Below are positions 43,796-52,239 of a stretch of DNA of 55,622 nt, piece after piece. The notes beneath the pieces were generated by a model. It was not told the DNA's origin and searched no databases. It saw nothing but the letters and a program-made list of their open reading frames with translations. Made by a program: the position numbers and the translations under genes. The DNA is taken from positions 1-55,622 of the forward strand of contig CALVEM010000015.1 of NCBI GenBank assembly GCA_944326605.1. Direction: 5' to 3'. This DNA is from Candidatus Gastranaerophilales bacterium (GTDB taxonomy: Bacteria > Cyanobacteriota > Vampirovibrionia > Gastranaerophilales > Gastranaerophilaceae). Numbering within the stretch: position 1 is the first letter of the stretch; each line of letters starts with the position of its first letter.

Positions 43796-46700
43796 ATGTT
43801 TAAAATTCAAAGTCCCGAAAATGACCCGAATTATGCTTTGTTTGAGATGTATCTTGCAAAGTCGTTTTCGTTCGCGGTAACAGGACTTACAACTCTTTTA
43901 CGCCTATTACTGATACAAAAAATTCAGAAAATTACGGACAAGAAAATTCTTGTAATCACATCAACCGAACAGAATGCACTCAAGTATCAAAATGACTTGA
44001 AAAAAGCATTCGGAGTCGAAGCTGACCTAATTCCGTTTCAGAATATTTCAATGTATGAAAGTGTTCCGCCTAACCGTTATGATTATGCCGAACAGGTAAG
44101 AATTATACTTGAAAAGCCCGGTGTTGTCATTGCACCTGTTAAAACACTGCTTGAAAAATTTCCGGCAGAAGAATTTTACACAAAAAATTCTATAAATATA
44201 AAGGTTGGTGATGAAATTGATGTCAGGGATATCGCTCAAAAATTTCTTGATCTGGGTTATAAGCATTCAACAATGGTTAGCGACATCGGAGAATTCAGTA
44301 TAAGAGGCGACATCATTGATATTTTTTCTCTCGACAAAAATGCTGTCAGAATTGAACTGTGGGGTGATGAAGTTGTTGATATAAGATATTTCAATAACGA
44401 AACCCAAAAATCCATTGAAAAAGTTAAATCAGTAAAAATTATGCCGTTGTATAAATTTACTCTACAAAACGGCATACCTGATATTATAAAAAAAGAGGAC
44501 GAAGACGGCTATTTTGAAGGAATTGATGTCTATCAGAGTTATTTCAATGAGAATTTAGTCGGAATATTAGATTATTTCAAAGACTATATCCTTGTTTATG
44601 ACGAAACCTCGGAGCTTTATGCCAAGTATGAATACGTCGACAAAAATTTTGAAGAACAGCTTCAAGAAAATTTAAAGCTCGGTTTGAATATAGAATTAAA
44701 AGAGCGTAACCACATAACTTTTGAAGAATTCATTCAAAAAAGTGCAGGTTTTGTAAAAGTTGCGTTGAATAATTTTCTGGACAGCGAAATGGAGGAAGTT
44801 ATTGAATTTAACTCGCAGCCTGTACAAAATTTCGGAGCAAATCTTGATGAAATAGCTGGTTTTATCAGAAGATATAAAAATCCATCTCCCGGTTCTGAGA
44901 CACCGTATCCCACAGGGGGCAAGGGATATAAAATTATCATTGCAACCGACTATCAGGAACGCGTTAAAGAAATTCTCTCCGAACGCAACATTTTTGATGT
45001 TGAGTACAACGAAAGTATTTCCTCAGCCGGCTCAATTCTGGAAGATTTTAAGACAATAGTACTCACAGACCGCGAATTATTTAATAAGAGAACAAAAGAG
45101 GTTACCTCAACAAAACGTTCCTATTACAAAGAAAAACCCGAATATATTGAAAATATTAATGACATAAAAGAAGGCGAATATGTTGTTCACAGCGTTCACG
45201 GTGTCGGGATTTACAAAGGGTTATCGCAACAGGAAATCGACGGGCAACTGAAAGACTATCTTACAATAGAATACGCAAACAAAGACAGGCTTCATATTCC
45301 TGCAGAACAGATTAACCTTCTTGTAAGATACCGCGGCTCAGGCTCTATAAAACCAAAACTTTCAAGAATGGGCGGTAAAGATTGGGAAAATACCAAAACA
45401 CGCGTAAAAAAAGAAGTTGAACAGGTTGCTTATGATTTGTTAAGGCTTTACGCCAAACGAAAAATGCAAAAAGGCATCCAATTCCTGCCGGATACAACTT
45501 GGCAGGTTGAGATGGAGGAAGCTTTTGAATACACGGAAACTCCTGATCAGATGAAAGCAATCAACGATGTTAAAGCCGATATGGAAAGCGAACAGCCTAT
45601 GGACAGGCTTATTTGCGGGGATGTAGGATTTGGCAAAACAGAGGTTGCTATGCGCGGAATATTTAAAGCCGTAACCTCGGGCAAACAGGTTGCTGTTGTG
45701 GTTCCGACAACCATTCTTGCTTTCCAGCATTTTCAGACCATTAGCGAAAGATTTAAGCCTTTCGGAGTTAATGTAGAACTTCTATCCCGCTTCCGCTCAC
45801 AAAAAGAACAAAAAGAGACGGTCAAACATCTTGCTACCGGCGAATGTGACGTTGTAATCGGCACCCACAGACTTTTACAGGAAGGAATTGTTTTTAAGGA
45901 TTTAGGACTTCTTGTAATAGATGAGGAACACAGGTTCGGTGTAAGGCATAAGGAAAAATTAAAACAACTGCGTGAAAATATTGATATAATTACGATGTCC
46001 GCAACTCCTATCCCCAGAACCCTTTATATGTCTTTATCAGGGATTAAGGATATGTCAATAATCAACACTCCGCCCAAAAACAGATTGCCTATCAAAACTT
46101 ATGTGGGTGAATGGAATGAGAATATTGTAAAAAATGCGATAATCCATGAATTAGACAGAGAAGGTCAGGTTTTCTACCTTTACAACCGCGTTGAAACAAT
46201 TGACGAATTCAGGATGCAGCTTCAAAAACTCGTTCCAAACGCCAGAATTGCGATAGGTCACGGGCAAATGGATGAAAAGACTCTTGAAAAAGTTATTATT
46301 GATTTCGCAAACCACGAGTATGACGTGCTTCTCGCAACAACAATTATTGAAAACGGGATTGATATCCCGAATGCGAACACAATGATTATTCATAATGCCG
46401 ATAAATTCGGGCTTGCGCAGCTTTACCAGTTGAGAGGACGCGTAGGTCGCTCGCAAAGACAGGCTTACTGCTATTGCCTTTACACAAAATCAAAAGAGAT
46501 TACGCGCGACGCTGTTCAGCGCCTTAAGGCAATTAAAGAATTTACAACACTGGGAAGCGGTTACCAGATTGCCATGCGCGATGTAGAAATCAGAGGTGTG
46601 GGCAACATCTTAGGTACAAAGCAGCACGGACACATGGTAAATGTAGGTTTTGATACCTATTGCCAGCTTCTGGAGGAAACTGTACATGAGCTTCAAGGTG

Positions 46701-47197
46701 AAGTTGTAGACAAAACACAGCCGACAATTGTTGATATTAATGTTACAGCTTACATACCTGATGAATGGGTCGGATCTTCAGACCAAAAAATGATTGAATA
46801 CAAGCGGCTTGCAGATGTAAAATCTGAGGTTGAACTTGACTACATAACGGAAGAATGGAAAGATCGTTTTGCCAAACCGCCTGAAAGCGTTGAAAATCTC
46901 ATAAAACTTATAAGATTGCGGCTTGCTGCAACAGAGGCAAAAATTTCACTTATCCGTGAAACAGAAAGCAATATAAGAATCTACACTCCATACCTGCAGG
47001 CAGAATGGAAGCTCATCCAGCACAAACTCCCCGGAGAAATTCTCAAACGGATAAAATACACGATTGCACCTGCTTCGTGTGTTGAGGGGAATTCTATACT
47101 GCTTTTGAATAATGCTTATATGAACTTTAATGAAGTATTTAACATTTTAACGGATTTGTTCTATTATATAAATAAAACCCGCAATGAATTTGCATAA
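43796..47197 (+). CDS. mfd: Transcription-repair coupling factor
   Basis: 1133 residues, full length. The UvrB-like N terminus includes SMYESVPPNRYDYAEQ; the RNA-polymerase-interacting domain begins GEYVVHSVHGVGIYKGLSQQ; the translocase has Walker A GDVGFGKTE (about 608-616), DEEH (709-712) and the TRG motif region near GRVGRSQRQAYCY. It removes stalled RNA polymerase and recruits UvrA to template-strand damage. The start has no obvious ribosome site and sits 26 bases after the ribosomal terminator stem. Its 3' end lies 28 bases before the next start. Confidence 0.96.
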   Translation: MFKIQSPENDPNYALFEMYLAKSFSFAVTGLTTLLRLLLIQKIQKITDKKILVITSTEQNALKYQNDLKKAFGVEADLIPFQNISMYESVPPNRYDYAEQVRIILEKPGVVIAPVKTLLEKFPAEEFYTKNSINIKVGDEIDVRDIAQKFLDLGYKHSTMVSDIGEFSIRGDIIDIFSLDKNAVRIELWGDEVVDIRYFNNETQKSIEKVKSVKIMPLYKFTLQNGIPDIIKKEDEDGYFEGIDVYQSYFNENLVGILDYFKDYILVYDETSELYAKYEYVDKNFEEQLQENLKLGLNIELKERNHITFEEFIQKSAGFVKVALNNFLDSEMEEVIEFNSQPVQNFGANLDEIAGFIRRYKNPSPGSETPYPTGGKGYKIIIATDYQERVKEILSERNIFDVEYNESISSAGSILEDFKTIVLTDRELFNKRTKEVTSTKRSYYKEKPEYIENINDIKEGEYVVHSVHGVGIYKGLSQQEIDGQLKDYLTIEYANKDRLHIPAEQINLLVRYRGSGSIKPKLSRMGGKDWENTKTRVKKEVEQVAYDLLRLYAKRKMQKGIQFLPDTTWQVEMEEAFEYTETPDQMKAINDVKADMESEQPMDRLICGDVGFGKTEVAMRGIFKAVTSGKQVAVVVPTTILAFQHFQTISERFKPFGVNVELLSRFRSQKEQKETVKHLATGECDVVIGTHRLLQEGIVFKDLGLLVIDEEHRFGVRHKEKLKQLRENIDIITMSATPIPRTLYMSLSGIKDMSIINTPPKNRLPIKTYVGEWNENIVKNAIIHELDREGQVFYLYNRVETIDEFRMQLQKLVPNARIAIGHGQMDEKTLEKVIIDFANHEYDVLLATTIIENGIDIPNANTMIIHNADKFGLAQLYQLRGRVGRSQRQAYCYCLYTKSKEITRDAVQRLKAIKEFTTLGSGYQIAMRDVEIRGVGNILGTKQHGHMVNVGFDTYCQLLEETVHELQGEVVDKTQPTIVDINVTAYIPDEWVGSSDQKMIEYKRLADVKSEVELDYITEEWKDRFAKPPESVENLIKLIRLRLAATEAKISLIRETESNIRIYTPYLQAEWKLIQHKLPGEILKRIKYTIAPASCVEGNSILLLNNAYMNFNEVFNILTDLFYYINKTRNEFA

Positions 47198-47225
47198 AAT
47201 ACGATATAGTAAAAAAGGAGAAATT

Positions 47226-48377
47226 ATGAGAGGGAAAAAATTATTAGCCGTACTAGCTGTGTCTGCCGTTATGTTTGCAGGATGCGGTTTAAAATCACAC
47301 GAAGCAATTATAAAAGTTAATGACAAAGCAATTACTCAGGCTCAATTTGATCAAATGATGGATAAACAGGCAGGCAGCGGAATGCTTGCAGCTATGGGTG
47401 TTGATGTAAAAAAAGATAAGAACAGCTTTATTTATCTTCTTTTAAAAGACCGTATAATTAATGAACTGATTGTTAAATCACTGCTTGATGAAGAAATTCA
47501 AAAACGGGGGATTAAGGTAACTAACAAAGATGTTGATGAAGCAATTAAAACTATTATTGATAAAGTCGGTTCCAAAGAACAATTAGATGCAATCTTAAAA
47601 GAAAATGGCATTTCAAATTCACAGTTCAAGGATGATTTGAAAGAAGAAGTGAAAATGAAAAAACTTGCGCAGCAATTAGGCAATTCATCAGTGTCTGATG
47701 CTGAAGCAAAAAAATTCTATAATGACAATATTAATAAATTCAAATACCCTGATAAAGTAAGAGCATCGCACATTTTAATTTCCGTTAATCCTGTTGAGAT
47801 TACAGAAATCGTTAAATCTGATGCAAAAAACAAAAATCTTGATGAAGCAGGCATAAAAGCTAAAGTTAATGAAGAAATTAAAGCAAGAGAAGCAAAAGTT
47901 AACAAACTTCTTGCAGAAGCAAAAAAAGATCCGACACAGTTTGCCAAATTGGCTAAAGAAAACTCAGACGATACTGCATCAGCAGTTAAAGGCGGAGATT
48001 TAGGCTTCTTTACGGCAAAAGAAATGGTTCCTGAATTTTCAAAAGCAGCCTTTGCCATGAAACCGAACACAGTTTCAGACAAACCTGTACAAACACAATT
48101 CGGCTATCATATCATCATGGTAACAGACAGAGCAGCAGCAGGTCAGACACCTTATGAAAAAGTAAAAAATGATATCAAAGGTTATCTCGAAAATCAAAAA
48201 CAAATCGAAATGATTGATAATTTAACCGAATCATTAAAGAAAAATGCAAAAATTGAATATGTAAATCAGGAGTTTGATCCTTCTTATGTAAAAAAAGAAG
48301 TGAAGAAAACTATTGACAACAGCGCAGAACTTGCAAAACAGGCAAAGCAAGAAGCTGAAGCAAAAAATAAAAAATAA
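47226..48377 (+). CDS. Lipoprotein parvulin-type peptidyl-prolyl isomerase (PrsA/SurA-like)
   Basis: 383 residues from the ATG at 47226, which follows AAGGAG; an upstream in-frame start at 47184 overlaps mfd and spoils the signal peptide. A lipoprotein signal ends FAGC with Cys20. A SurA-N-like helical part is followed by the rotamase domain: KVRASHILISV, then SAVKGGDLGFFTAKEMVPEF and QFGYHIIMVTDR. The C-terminal tail is Lys/Ala-rich helix. It assists folding of exported proteins, anchored by lipid at a membrane. Confidence 0.92.
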   Translation: MRGKKLLAVLAVSAVMFAGCGLKSHEAIIKVNDKAITQAQFDQMMDKQAGSGMLAAMGVDVKKDKNSFIYLLLKDRIINELIVKSLLDEEIQKRGIKVTNKDVDEAIKTIIDKVGSKEQLDAILKENGISNSQFKDDLKEEVKMKKLAQQLGNSSVSDAEAKKFYNDNINKFKYPDKVRASHILISVNPVEITEIVKSDAKNKNLDEAGIKAKVNEEIKAREAKVNKLLAEAKKDPTQFAKLAKENSDDTASAVKGGDLGFFTAKEMVPEFSKAAFAMKPNTVSDKPVQTQFGYHIIMVTDRAAAGQTPYEKVKNDIKGYLENQKQIEMIDNLTESLKKNAKIEYVNQEFDPSYVKKEVKKTIDNSAELAKQAKQEAEAKNKK

Positions 48378-48391
48378 ATTTTTATTTAACA

Positions 48392-48430
48392 GTAAAAAAG
48401 TACCTCTTTAAAAAGAGGTACTTTTTTACA
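48392..48430 (+). terminator. Terminator after the PPIase gene
   Basis: A long palindrome: AAAAAAGTACCTCTTT, a short A-rich loop, and its complement ending in a T7 run. Confidence 0.9.
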
Positions 48431-48452
48431 TAAAAAAATATTATGTGAAGTC

Positions 48453-48954
48453 AATAAGACTATAGGACGTTAAGACGATAAGTCATTATAGTGCGCTTTA
48501 GCGCACGAAAAAAATCCCTTTCCATCTCTCGGGAGAGGAAGAAAAGAAGAGGGTTTTGTTAAGCGGGAACTGTGCGTCCCCGCACCCCGCACCAAATATT
48601 CTTTTTCTTTTTTGCGATGAAAAGAAAAAGAATATTGGATAAGAAAAAGAAACACGCTGACCGTTTAATCTGCACTAAATTCAACTAGAGCGGATGAACT
48701 CGCTATATATTCGTCATGCTGAACTTGTTTCAGCATCTCTTTACCGCTCAAACAGCATCCGCTTTGCTGCTGTTTCATTAAGTGCAGATTATTGAAATGT
48801 TACGTGTGCTTTGCACATAAAAAATATCCTCTTGCCTTCCTGACCTATCAGCCCCTCTCTCTAACTCTCTCCCCAAAGGGGAGAGAGAAAAAATTTTTTC
48901 GTGCGCTTTAGCGCACTATAATGACTTATCGTCTTAACGTCCTATAGTCTTATT
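48453..48954. mobile_element. MITE-like element with 61-bp terminal inverted repeats
   Basis: The arms 48453-48513 and 48894-48954 are inverted copies with only two mismatches, both in the centre of a nested hairpin (GTGCGCTTTAGCGCAC). A weaker match continues outward on both sides. Inside are further palindromes: TAATCTGCACTAAAT with ATTAAGTGCAGATTA, a GTCATGCTGAA hairpin near 48715, and CTCTCC units. No gene of useful size, so non-autonomous. Confidence 0.75.
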
Positions 48955-48985
48955 CACTTCCTATAATATTTTTTATGTAAAATAA

Positions 48986-49016
48986 AACAATTCTCCCTTT
49001 TAAAGGAGAATTGTTT
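48986..49016 (-). terminator. Terminator of rnpB
   Basis: On the minus strand AACAATTCTCC and its complement form a stem followed by TTTTATTTT, just downstream of the RNase P RNA. Confidence 0.85.
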
Positions 49017-49022
49017 TAAAAA

Positions 49023-49371
49023 TAAAGCAACTCATAAGCCGTGTTCTGTTTCTAAATAATCATCTGTCTGGTATTGAAATTACTTTCAATCTCTAGCGGT
49101 TTTTTCTGAAGTTGGCGGACAGCCTTTATAACCCTCAACTTAACCTTGCATTCGACAGGGGTTTACCTAGCCGGTATCTCTCAATACCGCTGGTGAAGCT
49201 CTTAACTCACCGTTGCACCATCGCTCGTACTCAATTAAGCCGTTAGCAGTATATTTTCTGTGGCACTATCCACCGGCTCACGCCGTCCGGGCTTTCCCCG
49301 GCTGTCTGTCCTTGAATGCACGGACTTTCCTCACCTGAAATTGGTTCAGGCGCGATTATTCGATTGCTTTA
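49023..49371 (-). ncRNA. rnpB: RNase P RNA, bacterial type A
   Basis: The minus strand shows the conserved cores GAGGAAAGTCCGTGC near the 5' end, AGTGCCACAGAAAATA, and ACAGAACACGGCTTATGAG near the 3' end. P1 is seen as TAAAGCAA (49371-49364) pairing with TTGCTTTA (complement of 49023-49030), which sets both ends. It is the ribozyme that matures tRNA 5' ends. The 5' end overlaps the stop codon of the upstream prepilin gene, so it may be processed from that transcript. Confidence 0.95.
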
Positions 49372-50037
49372 ATTATCTCTTATTGATGTATTTATTGTTG
49401 CATACTTGATAGCTTCGGTATCATCTTCGTGAATACGCATTTTACCGTTAGCAAGAACTTCTATACGGTACTGATCAAAATTCTCAGCATCGCATCCATC
49501 ATCGGTCTGCAAACAATCAGGACCGTCACCACCTTCGGCTTCAGTACCGTTAACATCAATTAATATAGTACCGATACCTGCATCTTCAACGCTATCTCTA
49601 TGCCCCGGTTCCCAGGCTCCTAAAGTACCGGTTAAATCCCAGGTTACACCGTCATTTGTTGTAAACACATAATCGTCATCATCTGAATTTGATTTAACGT
49701 TTAACATACTTTTAAACAATCCTGCAAACTTATCATCACCAACATAAGTTTCGCCTTCGTGCCGTACTTCGCTGTCATAGTCAAATCCCCAGGCACATGC
49801 ATAATCTACTGCACCATCATCGAGATCGCAGGCAAGATGAAAATCAGGATACATTCTTGAATCATTTATCAGAGTGCTTACAATCTGTTCCGTAGTGTAA
49901 AACGTTTTCTTTACCATCATTTTATTTTTATTCGGTCTCATACGAACAATAGCCGGAGTAACAACCGCTACGATAATACCAATGACTGCCAGAGCAACCA
50001 TTAATTCTGTAAGAGTAAAACCTTTAAATCTTCTCAT
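49369..50037 (-). CDS. Type IV prepilin / pseudopilin
   Basis: 222 residues. The N terminus MRRFKGFTLTELMVALAVIG is a textbook prepilin signal: cleavage after Gly6, Glu at +5, then a hydrophobic helix to about residue 28. The mature part is acidic, with four or five Cys and a DSNDDDD-like loop (SNSDDDDYV). It may be a pilus or pseudopilus subunit of a type IV/II system, assembled after prepilin peptidase cleavage at the inner membrane. GGAAGGAT precedes the ATG, with a good promoter upstream. Its stop codon lies within the 5' edge of rnpB. Confidence 0.9.
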   Translation of the reverse strand: MRRFKGFTLTELMVALAVIGIIVAVVTPAIVRMRPNKNKMMVKKTFYTTEQIVSTLINDSRMYPDFHLACDLDDGAVDYACAWGFDYDSEVRHEGETYVGDDKFAGLFKSMLNVKSNSDDDDYVFTTNDGVTWDLTGTLGAWEPGHRDSVEDAGIGTILIDVNGTEAEGGDGPDCLQTDDGCDAENFDQYRIEVLANGKMRIHEDDTEAIKYATINTSIRDN

Positions 50038-50076
50038 AAATATCCTTCCCTGATGTTTTTTTCAAAATATAATACC

Positions 50077-50105
50077 ATAATAACATATATTACTCATTTT
50101 TTCAA
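50077..50105 (-). promoter_or_regulatory. Promoter of the prepilin (and perhaps rnpB)
   Basis: On the minus strand TTGAAA (50105-50100), a 17-base spacer and TATTAT (50082-50077), 40 bases before the prepilin ATG. Confidence 0.6.
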
Positions 50106-50273
50106 GATGACAAAGACACCATATATACAATATTAAAACAATAAAAATTTTGTAAAAATAATGTAACATTTTGTTAATACCATAGCAAAATAATCCGTTC
50201 AGACGAGTTAATATACTATTAAATCTGATATTATTTATCAGTAATTTAATAAACACACATAGAGGGTTAGATT

Positions 50274-50666
50274 ATGGTCGATAACAGATCAGCAGGGTTC
50301 TTCGGAATCGGCGGTTCCTTCAATTTCAAAAGCGGAGATATCTCCGGTACAGCAGCCAAAACTCAAGATGACAAAATGGGGCAGGGCGGAGAATATTTTG
50401 CGCAGCAAAAACAATCTGAAGAAGACGAAAATCAGGACAGTCAGAGATATACTGACAGAAGCGCACAGCTGAGAGCGACATTGAATTCACTTGCAATGAT
50501 GAATGTTGCAAATGTTATCAATGCAAGAAAAAAAGCCCTTGAAGAACAAAAAGAACGTGAAAAAAATTCATCTAACCCGCTTAAAGATAAACGTAAAAAT
50601 GCCGAAAAAGAGCTTGAACAAGAATTTTACAACCTTACCCATGAACTAAAAGAGGATGAAGAATAA
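50274..50666 (+). CDS. Small charged protein, unknown
   Basis: 130 residues, soluble. The N terminus is Gly/Phe-rich (MVDNRSAGFFGIGGSFNFKS); the rest is polar, becoming a Lys/Glu coiled coil from about residue 75 (ARKKALEEQKEREKN...EKELEQEFYN). No known domain. GAGGG lies 8 bases before the ATG. It is a single-gene unit followed by a repeat-rich region. Confidence 0.7.
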   Translation: MVDNRSAGFFGIGGSFNFKSGDISGTAAKTQDDKMGQGGEYFAQQKQSEEDENQDSQRYTDRSAQLRATLNSLAMMNVANVINARKKALEEQKEREKNSSNPLKDKRKNAEKELEQEFYNLTHELKEDEE

Positions 50667-51121
50667 AATATCATCTCCAAAATGGAGCTCCATCACTGAT
50701 TGGTGATAACGGAGCGGGATGAAGTAGAAAGATAGGCTAATTTCTTTTAAAGATAGGTAAGTAGAATTATTCAAAGTCTTATAACTTGATACTAGCCTGA
50801 CCTCCTGCCTTATTGACCTCTGTCTGCTATAACATCTATGCGATTGTGGATCAGCTTCGCTGTCGCAATGACGAATATCTGCAACATACTTCCCTATCCT
50901 TTACAAAGAGATGATTAGGATGAGGTCTGCTTAGAAGGACAAAAACTCAGAACGCAGTAAGGCAGGCAATTTTCATTTATAGCTGTTTTGATAAAATTAA
51001 AACATTGCAACAAAATTTATTTTGAAAACAGCTTTGCCTCTTAGCATCTTTGCATCTTCACATCTGATGAAGAACTCCTGAAACACAGAGATTAATCCGA
51101 CGTTCAGGATGACATTTTAAA
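50667..51121. repeat. Repeat-rich gene-free region
   Basis: No gene seen. Parts of known families: TAGCCTGACCTCCTGCC at 50795-50820, the GCGATTGTGGATCAGCTTCG block at 50831-50876, a CCCTATCC/GGATGAGG pair near 50891-50930, and a TCCTGAA...TTCAGGATGAC hairpin at about 51071-51112 directly beside the next gene's stop. Confidence 0.65.
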
Positions 51122-51616
51122 TTATACAGATGCGACTTCTTCTTTCTCTTTATCTTTTTTGATAAATAAGAATTCACCTTTATAAGACGGAGCTGAACCG
51201 TTTTTATCTTTTCCGGCAGACATACTTATGATGCTGTTGAACTTCGGTGCGGCATCGTTGTTATGAACATTCCCTACACCCTCATTCAATGCTACGGTAA
51301 TTTTACCTTCAACATTTTTCTGAACATTCTGTGCTGCCTTAGCATTCAAATATTGAATTGATTGTAAAACTTCAGAATTCAACTGAATTTGGAAACCTGA
51401 ATTATTCATTGCAACCTGTCTTGCAACGTTTGTATCAATATTCCCTTTATACAAATCCAAACCCAAATCTGCCGATTTAAAGATATTATTTGTTGACGAA
51501 GTGTTATACTGGCTGTTCTTTTCAGCCGCACGTTTCAAAATTTCCTGTGATACCTGCTTTAATACGCTTGTATCAATCCCTAATTTGTATTGTGCATTAT
51601 AAACACTCATTGCCAT
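51122..51616 (-). CDS. Unknown protein under a sigma-28-type promoter
   Basis: 164 residues, begins MAMSVYNAQYKLGIDTSVLK. Helical, Asn/Gln/Ala-rich to about residue 110 (around QSIQYLNAKAAQNVQKNV), then a less ordered, Lys/Glu-rich C terminus. No Sec signal, membrane segment or known family. A further in-frame Met at codon 3 is possible. The promoter box at 51654-51681 matches sigma-28 consensus and suggests coexpression with the two filament-like paralogues; secretion through a flagellar-type or related apparatus is an inference. Confidence 0.75.
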   Translation of the reverse strand: MAMSVYNAQYKLGIDTSVLKQVSQEILKRAAEKNSQYNTSSTNNIFKSADLGLDLYKGNIDTNVARQVAMNNSGFQIQLNSEVLQSIQYLNAKAAQNVQKNVEGKITVALNEGVGNVHNNDAAPKFNSIISMSAGKDKNGSAPSYKGEFLFIKKDKEKEEVASV

Positions 51617-51653
51617 AATATCAAATCCCTTTTTTATTGTTTCCTTATTATCC

Positions 51654-51681
51654 TAATCGGCTGTTTTATGCATAAACTTTA
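51654..51681 (-). promoter_or_regulatory. Sigma-28 (FliA/SigD) type promoter
   Basis: On the minus strand TAAAGTTT (51681-51674, perfect), a 12-base spacer and GCCGATTA (51661-51654, seven of eight). It lies 37 bases before the start at 51616. Confidence 0.75.
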
Positions 51682-51792
51682 AGATTTTAAAGCATTCTTG
51701 TTACATTACTTAACAAATAAACAATTTTACGCAATTTCTTAATTAAAAAATACTTTTTATATACAGAGTATATATTATAAAGAGAGAAAATT

Positions 51793-52239
51793 ATGAGTTT
51801 AGACAACGCTATATACGCACTTAGTAATGTAAACGCCTTGATGGGAAGCACACTTGGTTATATTGATGCCAAAAAGAACGGCGTTCCGACAGGCGATGCT
51901 TTAATGAATTTCGGTTACAGTGTCATGAACGGCGCATTAAGAAATGAAGCCTCCAGAGAAATTCAGCAGCACACGGGAAGTTATCTGGGGTATGCCGTAA
52001 ACAGTATGGCAGGGTATGGCAATCCTGTCTCCAACTATGCTGGTACTATGGGAACCATCGGTGCGGCAATGGTTTCTTCACCTTTCGGCATCTTCGGATG
52101 TAATCCGTTTATGACTTCTACAATTTACGGCTGCGGGCCATTTGGCGGAGGATTTTTCGGATTTGCTCCTGCATTCAGACCGTTCGGATGCGGTCTTGGA
52201 ATGCCGAGCTTTTTCGGACCATGCGGATTTTATTGTTAA
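51793..52239 (+). CDS. Small Gly/Phe/Cys-rich protein, unknown
   Basis: 148 residues. The N-terminal half is helical (MSLDNAIYALSNVNALMGST, ...ALRNEASREIQQHTG). The C-terminal 60 residues are Gly-, Phe-, Pro- and Cys-rich (GCGPFGGGFFGFAPAFRPFG), like an exposed or aggregating low-complexity tail, with six Cys. No known family. AGAGAG precedes the ATG by 7 bases. The stop overlaps the stop of the convergent binding-protein gene. Confidence 0.7.
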   Translation: MSLDNAIYALSNVNALMGSTLGYIDAKKNGVPTGDALMNFGYSVMNGALRNEASREIQQHTGSYLGYAVNSMAGYGNPVSNYAGTMGTIGAAMVSSPFGIFGCNPFMTSTIYGCGPFGGGFFGFAPAFRPFGCGLGMPSFFGPCGFYC

